This document shows, in pieces, positions 18,362 through 29,300 of a stretch of 64,000 bases of DNA. This stretch comes from Aureispira sp050633105 (GTDB taxonomy: Bacteria; Bacteroidota; Bacteroidia; Chitinophagales; Saprospiraceae): the NCBI GenBank assembly GCA_050633105.1, contig JBOEFW010000074.1, positions 1 to 64,000 of the forward strand. The letters run 5' to 3'. The notes beneath the pieces are model-generated. The model did not search any database. It saw nothing but the letters and a program-made list of their open reading frames with translations, and was not told where the DNA came from. The position numbers and the translations under genes are program-made. Within the stretch, counting starts at the first letter, position 1. Every line of letters starts with the position of its first letter.

Positions 18362-19039
18362 ATGACCAAACTTTCTAAACTGCAAAAATTTGCAGCCATT
18401 CGTACCTTCCCTAATGTCTATTCCTCAGAAGCCTACAACAGCAACTTGGTGATTAATCACGAAGGAGAAGCCATTGATATTAAGGGGAAGTGGCACGAGC
18501 ATTTTGGAAATAACAATCCTATTATCTTAGAAGTAGCCTGTGGCAAGGGGCATTATGCCCGTGGCTTAGGAGCACGGAACCCTGATAAAAATTATATAGG
18601 AGTTGAGCTAAAAGGCAATCGATTGTATACAGGAGCGCAAGCTGCTTTGGCACAAGGACAAGATAATGTCGCCTTTTTGCGTGCTCGAATTGAGTTCATT
18701 GAGTTTTACTTTGCCAAAGGTGAAGTCAGTGAGGTTTGGATCACTTTTCCAGATCCACAATTGGGCAAGCCTAAAAAGCGAACAACGGCACCTCGTTTTC
18801 TCAATGTATATCGTTCAATTATGGGAGCCGATAATTTGGTGCACCTCAAAACAGACTCTCCTGATTTGTATGCCTATACTTTGGAGGTTTTAGAGGAAGA
18901 AAAGATCAATATCCTTTATCAGAAAGATGATATCTATGCAGAGCCTTTAGATTTTTCAGAGTTAGAGATCAAAACGTTCTATGAAGAAATGCACTTAGAA
19001 AAAGGCCGTAAAATTAAATATTTGCGCTTTCCAGTATAA
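18362..19039 (+). CDS. trmB: tRNA (guanine-N7-)-methyltransferase
   Basis: TrmB uses S-adenosylmethionine to methylate N7 of G46 in the tRNA variable loop. The 225-residue product has the SAM-binding motif EVACGKGHYARGLG (about residues 57-70), the NYIGVELKGNRLY strand, and the family's catalytic segment TFPDPQLGKPKKR with the DP pair. The C-terminal LKTDSPDLYAYTLEVLEE and FYEEMHLEKGRKIKYLRF segments are also typical. It begins with the Lys-rich lead common in Bacteroidota homologues. The O-antigen-ligase-like gene starts only 15 bases after its stop, so the two are likely cotranscribed although their roles differ. Confidence 0.95.
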   Translation: MTKLSKLQKFAAIRTFPNVYSSEAYNSNLVINHEGEAIDIKGKWHEHFGNNNPIILEVACGKGHYARGLGARNPDKNYIGVELKGNRLYTGAQAALAQGQDNVAFLRARIEFIEFYFAKGEVSEVWITFPDPQLGKPKKRTTAPRFLNVYRSIMGADNLVHLKTDSPDLYAYTLEVLEEEKINILYQKDDIYAEPLDFSELEIKTFYEEMHLEKGRKIKYLRFPV

Positions 19040-19054
19040 GCCAACTCCTAGTTA

Positions 19055-20296
19055 ATGAATGCAATTGTACCGCCTTATCCTCGCCAAAAATTAGCTTTTG
19101 GGGCTTGTATTTTATTATTTGGAGGGCTGATTTTTTCTAAGTTTTTACTAAGCCTGTCTACCATTCTTTTATTGGTATTGGCGTTGCTGTCTCCTAGCCC
19201 CAAAGGAGATTGGAAACGTTTATTAACGTCCAAAGTACCTTGGGCGATGATTGGTGTTTTTTTACTGTTCATGGCAAGCTCCTTGCTGTCTGATCATCAA
19301 GAACAAACTTGGATTCGCATTCGTATCGCTTTGCCAATGGTAGCCCTTCCGATCGCCTTTAGTTTACTTCCAACTTTTTCAAAGCGTCAATATCAAGGCT
19401 TATTGGCTGTTTTTCTAGGCGCAATGACCATTGCTTGCTTAGGGGTCTTGTTCAATTATGTCTTGAATAGGGCCGAAATGTTGGACATGTTAAAACGGAG
19501 CCAAGCGATTCCTACACCAAATGGGGAGCATATTCGCTTTAGTTTGATGATTAATATCGCGTTATTAGCAGGAATTTATTTGTTGGAGAAGGGCTATTAT
19601 TGGAAGCAACAACTGGAGCGCTGGCTAATGGCTGGAAGTGTTTTATTTTTAATTGTAGCTCTACACATTCTGACAGTACGCATTGGTTTATTGGTTTTTT
19701 ATGCGAATACTTTATTGCTGTTGTTGATTCTCTTAATTCAACGCCGTCGCTTCAAGACTTTGGTCTTTCTTTTATTACTCTTTTTGCCCATGCCTTATTT
19801 GGCTTACCAGTTAGTGCCTAGTATTCAAACGAAGTTCAACCTAACACGCTACAATTGGCAATTATATAGAGCAGGAGAAATTGGAGAATATTCAGATACC
19901 CGTCGATTATTGTCTTATAAAATTGGCTGGGAAGTGGCCCAAAAATCACCCTATTGGGGTGTTGGTATTGCCGATTTACGTCAAGAACAGGCGGCCATTT
20001 ATCAAGCAGATTATCCCGATCAACCTCCAATGTATCCCCACAATTTATTTTTGACTTTATTGGCAGGGGCAGGCATCATTGGTTTGTTGTGGTTCTTGGC
20101 TTGTTTTTTCTTTCCACTTTGGTATTATCGCCAACAATTGGATTGGTTTTTCTTATTAATACACAGTACTATTTTTCTATCCTTTATTACAGAAAATACC
20201 TTGCTCTCGACCATTGGAGTTTTGTTGTACGCGTTTTTTGTTAGTGTGAGTTGGCCACAGTATAGGAAAGAAACAAGAGAACAAGAACCTTCTTAG
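19055..20296 (+). CDS. O-antigen ligase family (Wzy_C) membrane protein
   Basis: The 413-residue product has about ten to eleven hydrophobic helices and the Wzy_C/O-antigen ligase signatures. These are a long exported loop with SDTRRLLSYKIGWEVAQKSPYWGVGIADLR and the following MYPHNLFLTLLAGAGIIG, which includes the catalytic-loop His in PHN. Such proteins transfer or polymerise undecaprenyl-linked glycans outside the inner membrane, either as WaaL-type ligases or Wzy-type polymerases; sequence alone does not decide which. No glycosyltransferase cluster is adjacent; the gene follows trmB by 15 bases. A hairpin at 20433-20481 lies downstream. Confidence 0.82.
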   Translation: MNAIVPPYPRQKLAFGACILLFGGLIFSKFLLSLSTILLLVLALLSPSPKGDWKRLLTSKVPWAMIGVFLLFMASSLLSDHQEQTWIRIRIALPMVALPIAFSLLPTFSKRQYQGLLAVFLGAMTIACLGVLFNYVLNRAEMLDMLKRSQAIPTPNGEHIRFSLMINIALLAGIYLLEKGYYWKQQLERWLMAGSVLFLIVALHILTVRIGLLVFYANTLLLLLILLIQRRRFKTLVFLLLLFLPMPYLAYQLVPSIQTKFNLTRYNWQLYRAGEIGEYSDTRRLLSYKIGWEVAQKSPYWGVGIADLRQEQAAIYQADYPDQPPMYPHNLFLTLLAGAGIIGLLWFLACFFFPLWYYRQQLDWFFLLIHSTIFLSFITENTLLSTIGVLLYAFFVSVSWPQYRKETREQEPS

Positions 20297-20432
20297 CCTC
20301 TTTTGATAGCCTTAGAACTTCCTTCTATTTCTTTTCCGAAGTATTTCTATAGAAAACATCTTCTTATTGGAATAGCCCAAAAGGGATAAAGAACGGCAAA
20401 TACTTCAGATAGAAGGGGGGTAAAACTAAGAA

Positions 20433-20481
20433 TGCTGATGGTTTATTGGATGAAATAAACATCGTTAATAAACCATCAGCA
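20433..20481. repeat. 15-bp perfect inverted repeat between convergent genes
   Basis: The arm TGCTGATGGTTTATT (20433-20447) is exactly repeated in reverse complement at 20467-20481, with a 19-base loop. It lies between the ends of the O-antigen-ligase-like gene and panD. There is no T tract on either strand, so it may block read-through as a bidirectional structure, but the terminator role is only inferred. Confidence 0.55.
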
Positions 20482-20509
20482 AGATTATAAGCAAAATTGG
20501 AATGCTGTG

Positions 20510-20857
20510 TTAAGGCAGTTTATTTTCTGCAGTAGGAAAAACAATAGTAGGTTCCAGCGCTTTAGCTTCTTCAGGAGTGGCATAAGCATAACCGATAATG
20601 ATGATAATATCGCCTACTTGGCATCTACGTGCTGCGGCTCCATTCAAACAAATAATTCCAGAGCCACGCTCCCCTGTAATCACATAGGTTTCTAGGCGTT
20701 CTCCATTGTTATTATTGACAATTTGTACTCGCTCTCCTGCTATAAGATTAGAAGCGTCCATTAGATCCTCGTCAATGGTAATACTACCCACGTAATTGAG
20801 ATTGGCTTCTGTTACGGTAGCACAGTGTATCTTAGATTTAAATACTTGTAAGAACAT
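20510..20857 (-). CDS. panD: Aspartate 1-decarboxylase (pyruvoyl enzyme)
   Basis: PanD makes beta-alanine for pantothenate and coenzyme A. The 115-residue proenzyme has the self-processing site Gly24-Ser25 in YVGSITID; cleavage gives the beta chain and the pyruvoyl-bearing alpha chain. Other conserved residues are visible: Lys9 near the N-terminus, IDEDLMDA, VQIVNNNNGERLETYVI (with the conserved Asn-Gly), the segment GSGIICLNGAAAR and the late GDIIIIIGYA. Length is normal. A TATCTTTG promoter element sits about 90 bases upstream. panB/panC are not nearby. Confidence 0.95.
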   Translation of the reverse strand: MFLQVFKSKIHCATVTEANLNYVGSITIDEDLMDASNLIAGERVQIVNNNNGERLETYVITGERGSGIICLNGAAARRCQVGDIIIIIGYAYATPEEAKALEPTIVFPTAENKLP

Positions 20858-20944
20858 TTCTCTTTGAATTTAGTATTGTGTCGTACACGACGACCAAATA
20901 AAGCAAACCTCTATAAAACTAATAAGACCATAGAGTTTGCACAG

Positions 20945-20952
20945 CAAAGATA
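20945..20952 (-). promoter_or_regulatory. Candidate -7 element for panD
   Basis: The minus strand reads TATCTTTG, a full match to TAnnTTTG, placing a start of transcription about 80 bases before the panD start codon. Confidence 0.4.
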
Positions 20953-21020
20953 AGCTTTCCAATTGACATAAAAAAGGCAGGATATACGAGAGCAGTAGGG
21001 GGGATGGGGCTATAAATAAG

Positions 21021-21052
21021 AAAAGAACCTGCGGGCAACAGGTTCTTTTTTT
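21021..21052 (+). terminator. Orphan terminator-like hairpin
   Basis: An 11-bp perfect stem (AAAAGAACCTG with its complement at 21039-21049) around a 7-base GC-rich loop is followed on the plus strand by a T7 run. No plus-strand gene precedes it, because panD runs the other way. On the minus strand the T tract is broken (TTTTCTTATTTA), and it could still end the lipoprotein transcript from 21319. Confidence 0.55.
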
Positions 21053-21318
21053 CTCTACCTCTATCTGTTGTGATCAACAACATTAAAGGACTATAAAATT
21101 CTACTCTGCCCTTATAGATGCTAACCAAATTATTTTTGGTGTGTGGCTCTTTAAGAAAAATTACTTTTTTTTAAAAAAACACGATTTTGTTACTGGAAAT
21201 CTAATTCTTTGGTTCATTTTTCCAAGCAGTAGTCTTGATATTGATAAGGGATAGGCGCACATTTTTTAATGTTTAGTTGAGTTTTTTCTATTGTTGTATG
21301 ACAAGCAGTGAAAAAAAC
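21053..21318. other. Intergenic stretch, no gene seen
   Basis: With 20858-21020 this forms a 460-base gap between panD and the lipoprotein gene. Apart from the panD promoter element and the orphan hairpin I see nothing. A 69-codon minus-strand frame across the hairpin has no gene-like sequence. Confidence 0.45.
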
Positions 21319-21810
21319 TTACTCTAATACAAAGCGCGCAGGGGTAGAATTGGGTAAAGAGTTAATTTCATCTCCCTGAAAGCGCACACTATATCGCCCT
21401 ATTTGGTCCATTTTGTATAAAGGGAGTAAATCTACCGTGTAAATTTTCATTTCGTTAGCAGCCAAGGTGATGTAATTTTGAGGGGTTGCAGGGCCTTTCT
21501 GTAATGGCCGGTTCCCGATATAGGGCATTGGGACTCCTTGTTCATTGGTAACCGTAAAAAAATCACTCCAAATCAATTCTTGAGCAGGAGAGTTGAGGTA
21601 ACAGAATCGAATAGAGTCTGTGTGGTTATTTTGTAACACAAACCGTAAGGTGATGGGCATTCCCAAGGTAAATTTGGGTTTGGTCATATTGAGTGTGATG
21701 TTTAGTACTTTTGAAGGCACTAGTGTGGGAGTTGTTGGAGCGTCTTGTGGAATCGTAGGAGTATTGCAAGCGAATAGGAAGCAAAGAAAGCTAAGCAAAG
21801 TGTATTTCAT
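21319..21810 (-). CDS. Small lipoprotein with an Ig-like beta-sandwich
   Basis: The 163-residue product starts with a short signal peptide ending in the lipobox LFAC (Cys15), followed by a Pro/Thr-rich linker (residues about 18-32). The rest is one beta-sandwich: LNITLNMTKPKFTLGMPITLRFVLQN, then SDFFTVTNEQGVPMPYIG, and the C-terminal GRYSVRFQGDEINSLPNS. This pattern resembles the Ig-like N-terminal domain seen ahead of some M35/peptidyl-Lys metallopeptidases, but there is no peptidase here. It should sit in the outer or inner membrane facing the periplasm. Function is unknown. Confidence 0.75.
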   Translation of the reverse strand: MKYTLLSFLCFLFACNTPTIPQDAPTTPTLVPSKVLNITLNMTKPKFTLGMPITLRFVLQNNHTDSIRFCYLNSPAQELIWSDFFTVTNEQGVPMPYIGNRPLQKGPATPQNYITLAANEMKIYTVDLLPLYKMDQIGRYSVRFQGDEINSLPNSTPARFVLE

Positions 21811-22357
21811 GATGCAGTCAATTTGATTTTGTAGAGCGGATAGTTATTTAATAATAGAGGATAAACAAATGCTTTGCTTGAAAACAAGTGCTGCTTTGGT
21901 TGCAATTAATTTTAAAAAGAGCTTTAAATTAATTGGACAGGCGACAATTGTTTTCTTGTTTCAGGGAACAAAAAACGATTTTTCTGAAAAATGGAGGAGC
22001 AATAAAGCATATACCATTGGATCAGATAAATACTTATTCCATTATACACTAAACATACACGGATCATGAAACTGTTCTTTAGTTTTTTAATGAACAAAAG
22101 GCTGCATAAAGGGCCATCTCTATTTAAAACTAGAGACCTGTTTGGTCTTAGGATGAAACACTTTTTTAAGAACGCTTCTTTTTTGTCTTGTACTTAAGAA
22201 AAGATTATTAGTCGAATAGGAACAAAAAAAACGCAACAGTTGCGGAAGAATAGACTATTGTACTAGCTTTTTTTATAACTTTGTTTGTTGTTTCTAATAG
22301 TAGACAAGGTCAAAAGGAGTGATAACACTGCCTGAAAGCCATTAACTTAGTATCACA
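21811..22357. other. 547-base intergenic region upstream of ruvA
   Basis: This divergent gap between the lipoprotein gene and ruvA contains the ruvA -7 element at 22276-22283 and a short palindrome CGCAAC-A-GTTGCG (22232-22244). A 66-codon plus-strand frame (21869-22069) is not gene-like. No RNA gene is evident. Confidence 0.45.
22276..22283 (+). promoter_or_regulatory. Candidate -7 element for ruvA
   Basis: TAACTTTG matches TAnnTTTG about 75 bases before the ruvA start. A TATTG lies 15 bases upstream, closer than the usual -33 spacing. Confidence 0.4.
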
Positions 22358-22963
22358 ATGATTGCTTACATCAAGGGAAAATTAACACAAAAAACGCCTA
22401 CAGAAGTTTTGATTGAAACGGCTGCTGGATTGGGATATCGTGTTTTTATATCTTTAAATACGTATAATAAAATTGCCCAGCAAACAGAATTAACGTTGCT
22501 GACACATTTTATTGTAAAAGAAGATAGCCAGACCTTGTATGGTTTTGCAGAACAAGATGAACGCAGTATTTTTGAAATGTTAATCTCTGTTTCGGGTGTT
22601 GGACCAAGTACGGCGCGTATTTTGCTGTCTACTTTGTCGCCTGCTGAGATTCGCCAAGCCATTGTAGCAGAGAATATTGCTGTTTTAAAAAGTGCGAAGG
22701 GAATTGGCCCCAAAGCGGCTAAACGCCTTGTTTTGGAGCTAAAAGACAAGGTGTTGAAGGGAAGTGGGGATGAAAGTGCAGCAATTGCTACAACTTTAAC
22801 AATTGATAATACCGTAAGAGAGGAAGCGCTTTCTGCTTTGGTTGCGTTAGGATTTAATAAGACATTGGTGCAAAAGGCCCTCAACCGAATTTTGAAGACA
22901 ACACCTACTATTAATGATTCTAGTGTATTAATCAAGCAAGCACTTGGACAACTCTCTTCTTAG
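22358..22963 (+). CDS. ruvA: Holliday junction branch migration protein RuvA
   Basis: RuvA binds four-way junctions and loads the RuvB helicase. The 201-residue product has the N-terminal OB domain (MIAYIKGKL, YRVFISLNTY, YGFAEQDERSIFEMLISVSGVGPSTARILLS), with the first helix-hairpin-helix in SGVGPSTA. The second HhH is AKGIGPKAAKRLVLELKDK, and the small C-terminal RuvB-binding domain is EEALSALVALGFNKTLVQKAL. Length and order are standard. ruvA directly upstream of sprA is a common arrangement in Bacteroidota, but here sprA has its own promoter match in the 367-base gap. Confidence 0.97.
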   Translation: MIAYIKGKLTQKTPTEVLIETAAGLGYRVFISLNTYNKIAQQTELTLLTHFIVKEDSQTLYGFAEQDERSIFEMLISVSGVGPSTARILLSTLSPAEIRQAIVAENIAVLKSAKGIGPKAAKRLVLELKDKVLKGSGDESAAIATTLTIDNTVREEALSALVALGFNKTLVQKALNRILKTTPTINDSSVLIKQALGQLSS

Positions 22964-23330
22964 ACCTTGCTAAAAAAAAACAACAGTTGGGACCAATAAA
23001 AGAAACATAGTACCAACACCCAATTGGAACTAAAAAAACTACTGCTTACAAAAAAATACAATTTATAAGGTTCAAACTCTACATGATTTAACTTTTGCCG
23101 CGTTATCGTTTCACAAACTACCATCTATTTATCTTCGGACAAATAAGACGGCTAGAAAGCCTATTTGGTTGTAAAAAAAAGAAATGTTGACATTGCTGTG
23201 AAAATTAGATACTTTTGAAGCTATTTTGAAGAATGGATGTGTAGTGAACACCCAAGCACTAGACTACACTCCTAACGTAGACGAGCCTGCCTTATTGGTA
23301 GTCCTAAGTCTGTATAACCAAGCTGTTTTT
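22964..23330 (+). other. ruvA-sprA gap with the sprA promoter and leader
   Basis: The gap carries a good promoter match at 23187-23217 followed by a leader of about 105 bases to the sprA ATG at 23331. The frame of sprA is open upstream to 23226, but those 35 codons do not encode a signal peptide start and begin almost at the predicted transcription start. No separate gene is seen. Confidence 0.5.
23187..23217 (+). promoter_or_regulatory. Promoter of sprA (-33 TTG and -7 TACTTTTG)
   Basis: A TTG at 23187-23189 is separated by 20 bases from TACTTTTG at 23210-23217. Both elements and the spacing agree with the Bacteroidota primary sigma-factor consensus. It is the best-formed promoter in the window. 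Confidence 0.6.
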
Positions 23331-26300
23331 ATGAATTTTAAGACATTAGCCCTGTGTTTTGTTGCTCAATGCGCATTCCTACAAGCTGCCCGAAGTGCCG
23401 ATGATAAGCCTTTGGATTACTTAAATGAAAGTTTTTGGACTGCTCCCACCACCTATAGCCCTGATACCTTGCCTCCCCTTCAGGATCGGACACAGGTGGA
23501 GTTAGACCATCAAAAAAATCCCTTTGATCTAAACGATCCTAAGGCGATTGAGCGTACAGTCGAGTATGATGCGGAGAGTGATCTGTATGTGATCAAAGAA
23601 ACCATTAATGGTTCTTATTACCGTCCACCAATGTATATGACACCTGATGAATATTTCAAGTGGCGTGCAAAACAAGAGGACCGTGCCTACCTCAAAGACT
23701 TGGCGAAGATGAATCGAGTGGGCGAAATCGAAGGGGGAGACCCCATTGAGCCTTATAAAGAGCGTATCAGTAGTAGCTTAACAGAGCGTCTGTTTTGTGG
23801 CTCTACCATTGATGTCCGCCCTCAAGGAAACATTGGCCTGACTTTCGGATTTGACTACCAACGAATTGCTAATCCTATCTTAACCGAACAGCAGCAACAG
23901 CAAGGTGGTTTTGATTTTGATATGAACATTCAATTGAGTGTAGTTGGAAAGATTGGAGAGAAATTGAAATTGTCTTTTAATTATAACACCCAAGCTACGT
24001 TTGATTTTGATCGTCAAATCAAAGTGGAGTATTTGAGTGATACCGAATGTTCGGAAGATGATATTATCAAGAAAATAGAAGCGGGTAATGTAAGTTTTCC
24101 TTTGCGCTCTTCCCTTATTCAAGGCCGCCAGAATCTATTTGGATTTAGAACAGATTTGCAATTTGGTCGCTTGAAAATGTCCTTAGTTGCTTCTCAAAGC
24201 CAGACTAAACGGAAGGAAATTCAAATTCAAGGAGGGTCTCAATTACAAGATTTTGAAGTGACAGCGGATAATTATGACGAAAACCGCCATTTCTTCTTAT
24301 CGCATTATAACCGAGCTACCTACGAAGAAAATCTATCCAATCTCCCTCAAATTAATACTCTATTTGATGTTACTAAAATAGAAGTTTGGGTCACCAATGA
24401 TCGAAACGTAACCGAAGGGGTACGGGATATTGTTGGTTATTCGGATTTGGGAGAAACGGATCCTACTAAAATGGTCAGTGGCAATGCCTATAATCCTGTG
24501 ACAGGAACAGAACAAGGGATTGATTTAAGAAATAACCGTTTGCCTGATAATGATGCGAATAACTTGTATGCACAATTATTGGCAAGTGAAGGAGGTAATC
24601 CTGCTAGGAATGCAAGGAGTTTGCAAAGCTCTGTTTCAGCCTTACAAAGCTCTCCTTTTAATATGAATGATGCAGAGGATTTTGCAAAAATTAGAGCACG
24701 AAAATTAGCGCCATCTGAATATACATTTGATCCTAAATTGGGTTTTATTTCTGTTAATGTATCGATTAAACCAACCGATGTTGTTGCGGTGGCTTATCAG
24801 TATAGTTACAATGGGAAAATCTACCAAGTAGGAGAGTTTGCGCAAGACTTACCCTTGGATTCTGATACGCTTAATGTGATGCACTTGAAATTACTCAAGG
24901 GCGTCCGCACTAGAGTAGATTTACCAATTTGGGATTTGATGATGAAAAATATTTACTCCTTAGGAGCTTATCAAATCAACCAAGAAGACTTTATGCTGGA
25001 TGTCTTTTATCAAGATCCAGGAGGAGGAGAGAAACGCTTCCTTCCAGAAGGGCCAGCTGCTTCCAAGCCCTTAATCACAATGCTCAACTTGGATAACTTG
25101 AACCGTGCTCGTGATCCTATTCCAGATGGACAGTTTGATTATGTGCCAGGAACAACGATTCTGCCGCGTAATGGACGGATTATTTTTCCTGTCTTAGAAC
25201 CTTTTGGTAGTTCTTTGGCGGATGAGTTTTATACAGTTCCTGGTGATCCCAACAGTATTAGCCCGCTCTCTCAAAAGTATTTGTACAACCAGCTGTACGA
25301 TTCTACCATTACTAGAGCACGAGAGTATCCAGAATTTAACCGCTATATTATTCGGGGGCGTTATAAATCTAGTATCTCTTCTGAAATTTCTTTGGGTGGA
25401 TTTAACATCCCACAAGGGTCCGTTGTTGTAACGGCTGGTGGACGTACTTTAGTAGAAGGCACCGACTATAGTATTGATTATAATTTAGGTAGAATTAAGA
25501 TTCTAAATGAGGCTTATCTCAATTCAGGCCAACCTGTTCGTGTGGCTTTTGAAGACAATGCCACTTTTGGTTTTAACCAGCAAGGATTCTTTGGAGCGCG
25601 CTTGGATTACTTTGTGAATGAAAGCATCAATATTGGTGGTACTTTCTTACACTTGAATGAGCGTCCATTTACACAAAAAGTAAATTATGGAGATGATCCT
25701 ATTTCTAATAGTATTTATGGATTTGATATTCAGTACAACAAGGAAGCTCCTTGGTTGACACGCGCGATTGACAAAATACCATTGATTAGTACGAAAGCAC
25801 CTTCTAATATCTCTTTCTCCGCAGAATTTGCACAATTGATTCCTGGTTCGCCCAATATTATTAATCAAGGAGAAGACCAAGGAGGAGTAGTCTTTATTGA
25901 TGATTTTGAGGGAGCGACTAGTAATTTTAATTTATCGTTACCCAGTTTGAATTGGGTTTTGGCCAGTACACCAAGAAGTAATTTACCCAATCCACTTTTT
26001 CCAGAGGCAAGCTTGTCGAATGATTTAGAATACAATAAAAACCGAGCACAGATTTCTTGGTATAATCCTGAACCTAACTTGGGGGGATCTAGTATTTATA
26101 CCCAAATTATTCAGCAACAAGATGTTTTCCAGAATGTCCAGAATACAGGTCTGACGAATACACTCTTGCGGACCTTTGATATGACTTATCGCCCGAATGC
26201 ACGTGGCCCTTATAATTATGATACGACGAATGTTGATGCTGATGGTAACTTTATCAATCCTCAAGATCGTTGGGGAGGAATAATGCGCTCCTTGACCAAT

Positions 26301-29300
26301 ACCGATTTTGAAGCGTCCAATATTGAGTTTGTAGAAATGTGGGTGATGAGCCCCTTTAAAGATGGTCGTGCAGGCAATGGGGGGGATCTTTACATTGAAC
26401 TGGGTGATATGTCAGAGGATATTTTGAAGGATTCTCGTCTGTTTTTTGAGAATGGAATTCCTGTTGGAGCAGATGCTAATACTACAACAGATGAGACGGT
26501 TTGGTCACGGATTCCTCGAATTCAGGCGGTGACCCGTGCTTTTGATGTGGGAACTGATCCAACGATTCGTGCGCAGCAAGATGTGGGGTATGATGGTTAT
26601 GATGACGAAGGAGAACGAACAAAATATGCTGACTTTTTGACGGCGATGCAAAACATTCTTACACCAGGTGCTTATGAGGACTTAGAAGATGATCCTTCTA
26701 GTGATAACTTCCGTTTTTTCCGCGATCCATTTTACGATGCGAATTCTACTCCTGATCCAGATGACGATGAAGTTTTATTCCGCTATTCTAAGTATAATAA
26801 TCCGCAAGGAAACTCCTCTAGAGATGGAGACAATACACAAGGACTTTCTGTCTCTACCAATTTACCAGAGACAGAGGATTTAAATCAAGATAATACCCTG
26901 AATGAGCAAGAGGCTTATTTTAGGTATCGTATTCCAATTAATAGAGAGCCTGGCGATCAAATGGCCTTTACACGTTATACCGTAGATTCTGTGCGTATGG
27001 ATTATACGGATGACCAAAACAATCCTCAATCTATCTATTGGTACCAATTAAAGATTCCAGTAGATCAGTTTACCAATAGAGTAGGTGGCATTGCTGATTT
27101 CCGTGCCATCCGTTTTATGAGAATGTATATGACAGGATTTGACGAAGAAGTAACGCTTCGTATGGCCCGTTTAGATTTGATTCGGAATCAATGGAGACGG
27201 TATACTCGTTCTTTAGTACAACCAGGCATTGTCATTCCTCCAGATGATCCAAATAACACTAGTTTTGATGTGTTTGCAGTGAACATTGAAGAGAATGGTT
27301 CTAGAGCGCCTTTTAATTATACCCTTCCTCCAGGCGTAGCACGGGAGCAAGTTATTGGTTCTGTTGCCAATGCGCAACAGAATGAGCAATCACAAGCCTT
27401 GCGGGTGTGTAATTTAGAAGAAGGAGACGCTCGTTCTATTTTTAAGATTGTTAACTTGGATATGCGGGTGTACAAGCGTTTAAAAATGTACGTACACGCA
27501 GAGGATTTACGTAATTCTATTCCGAATAATCCAGGGGATATGACGCTTTTCATGCGTTTGGGTAGTGATTTTGAAAGCAACTACTATGAGTATGAAATTC
27601 CATTAACAATGTCAGACGAAGTGGGAGGAACCAGTGACCCTGATAACATTTGGTTAGACGATAACAAAATAGATTTTGCTTTAGAGATTTTACAAAAAAT
27701 CAAGCTAGAGCGGGCTGGAAAAGGCATCGATATTAGTGGTTTGTATGAAATGGCAGATGGCGATAATATTGTACGGATCAAGGGTAATCCAACCCTTGGT
27801 CAAGTCAAAGGCGTTATGCTTGGGGTAAGAAACCGCAAAGATGATGGTTTGGCCCGTTGTGCAGAAGTTTGGGTGAATGAGTTGCGTTTGACTGGATTTG
27901 ATGAGCGGGGTGGTTTTGCGGGCTTGGCGCGTTTGGATGTACAAATGGCCGACTTTGGTCAATTAACCGCTTCTGGTAGTTACCAATCCATTGGATTTGG
28001 AAGCATTGACCAAAGTGTAGGAGAACGTAGCCGAGAGGAAGTGATTCAGTACGATGTTTCTGGTTCTTTGAAATTGGACAAATTTTTCCCAGAAGATTGG
28101 AAACTGAACATTCCTTTTTATGCCCAATACTCCCAAGAAATTAGTACACCTGAGTTTGATCCTTATGAATTGGATGTTCCGTTGAGAGATCGCTTGAATA
28201 CGATTCTAGATTTAGAAGAACGAGAAAAGGTACGAACCGCAGCTCAAACCGTTCGAACGATTTCTAGTTTCAACTTTACAAATGTACGGAAAGGAAGAAC
28301 CTCCAAACTCTTTCCCTTACCAACTGATATTTCTAACTTCTCGTTTACCTATGCACAGTCAAGTGATGTATTCCGTTCGCCTATTATTGAGAAGGAAGAA
28401 CGAACCGAACATCGAGGAGTTATTGACTATACGTATGCGCCAGGGCTTAAACCCTTGTATCCGTTTAAGAAGACAATTAATAAAATTAAGAATAAAAAGA
28501 CCGTAAAATGGTTGGGTTTGATTCGAGAAATCAACTTCAATCCACTGCCGTCTAATATTGGATTCAGAAATGAATTGCGTCGTAATTTTGGCGAGACAAC
28601 TTATCGCTTTACCAGCGATGCGTCGAGTACCTATTATGATAAGAAGTTTGTTTGGGATCGAGCGTATACCGTGCAGTGGAACATCTTTAAGTCCTTGCGT
28701 TTAAATTATACAGGAACAAATAATGCTTTGATTGATGAGCCTTTGGGACGTTTGGATAGTGACCCTAAGCGTGATATCGTTTGGGAGAATGTCAAACGTT
28801 TTGGACGAACCAAAAACTACCAACATAGTATTGGTGCAACCTACACTTTGCCTCTAAAATACTTCCCACTCTTGGATTGGGTGAATATAAAAGGACAGTA
28901 CAATGCAACTTATAGTTGGACGGCTGCGACCTTAGGATTGGATAGTTTGGGGAATGTTATTCAGAATTCTCAACGCCGTCAAGTAACAGGAGATTTTCAG
29001 TTTGAGAAATTGTATAACAAGTGGAAGTACCTCAAGAAAATCAATACTCCTGCAAGAGGCAATCAAAAAGGCAAAAAGCCAGAGAAGATTAACTTACCAG
29101 AAAAGAAAAAATACGATCCATTACGCGAAATTGAAGACCTCGAAGAGCGTAAAGCAGAGAAATTAAAACGGAAGGTAGAACGCAAAACGTGGCGAGAAGA
29201 AGTGGCAAGAGCAAAAGCCAAGAGACAACCAAGTGGTGCAGAACGCGCTTTGATTCGTCCATTAATGCTCTTACGTCGTGCTCGTTTTACGTACAATGAA

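Noticed and set aside
20919..21128. 69-codon minus-strand frame
   Set aside because: It runs through the orphan terminator hairpin and reads as non-protein sequence.
23226..23330. Upstream extension of the sprA reading frame
   Set aside because: The 35 extra codons begin almost at the predicted transcription start and add no signal peptide; ATG 23331 is a better start.
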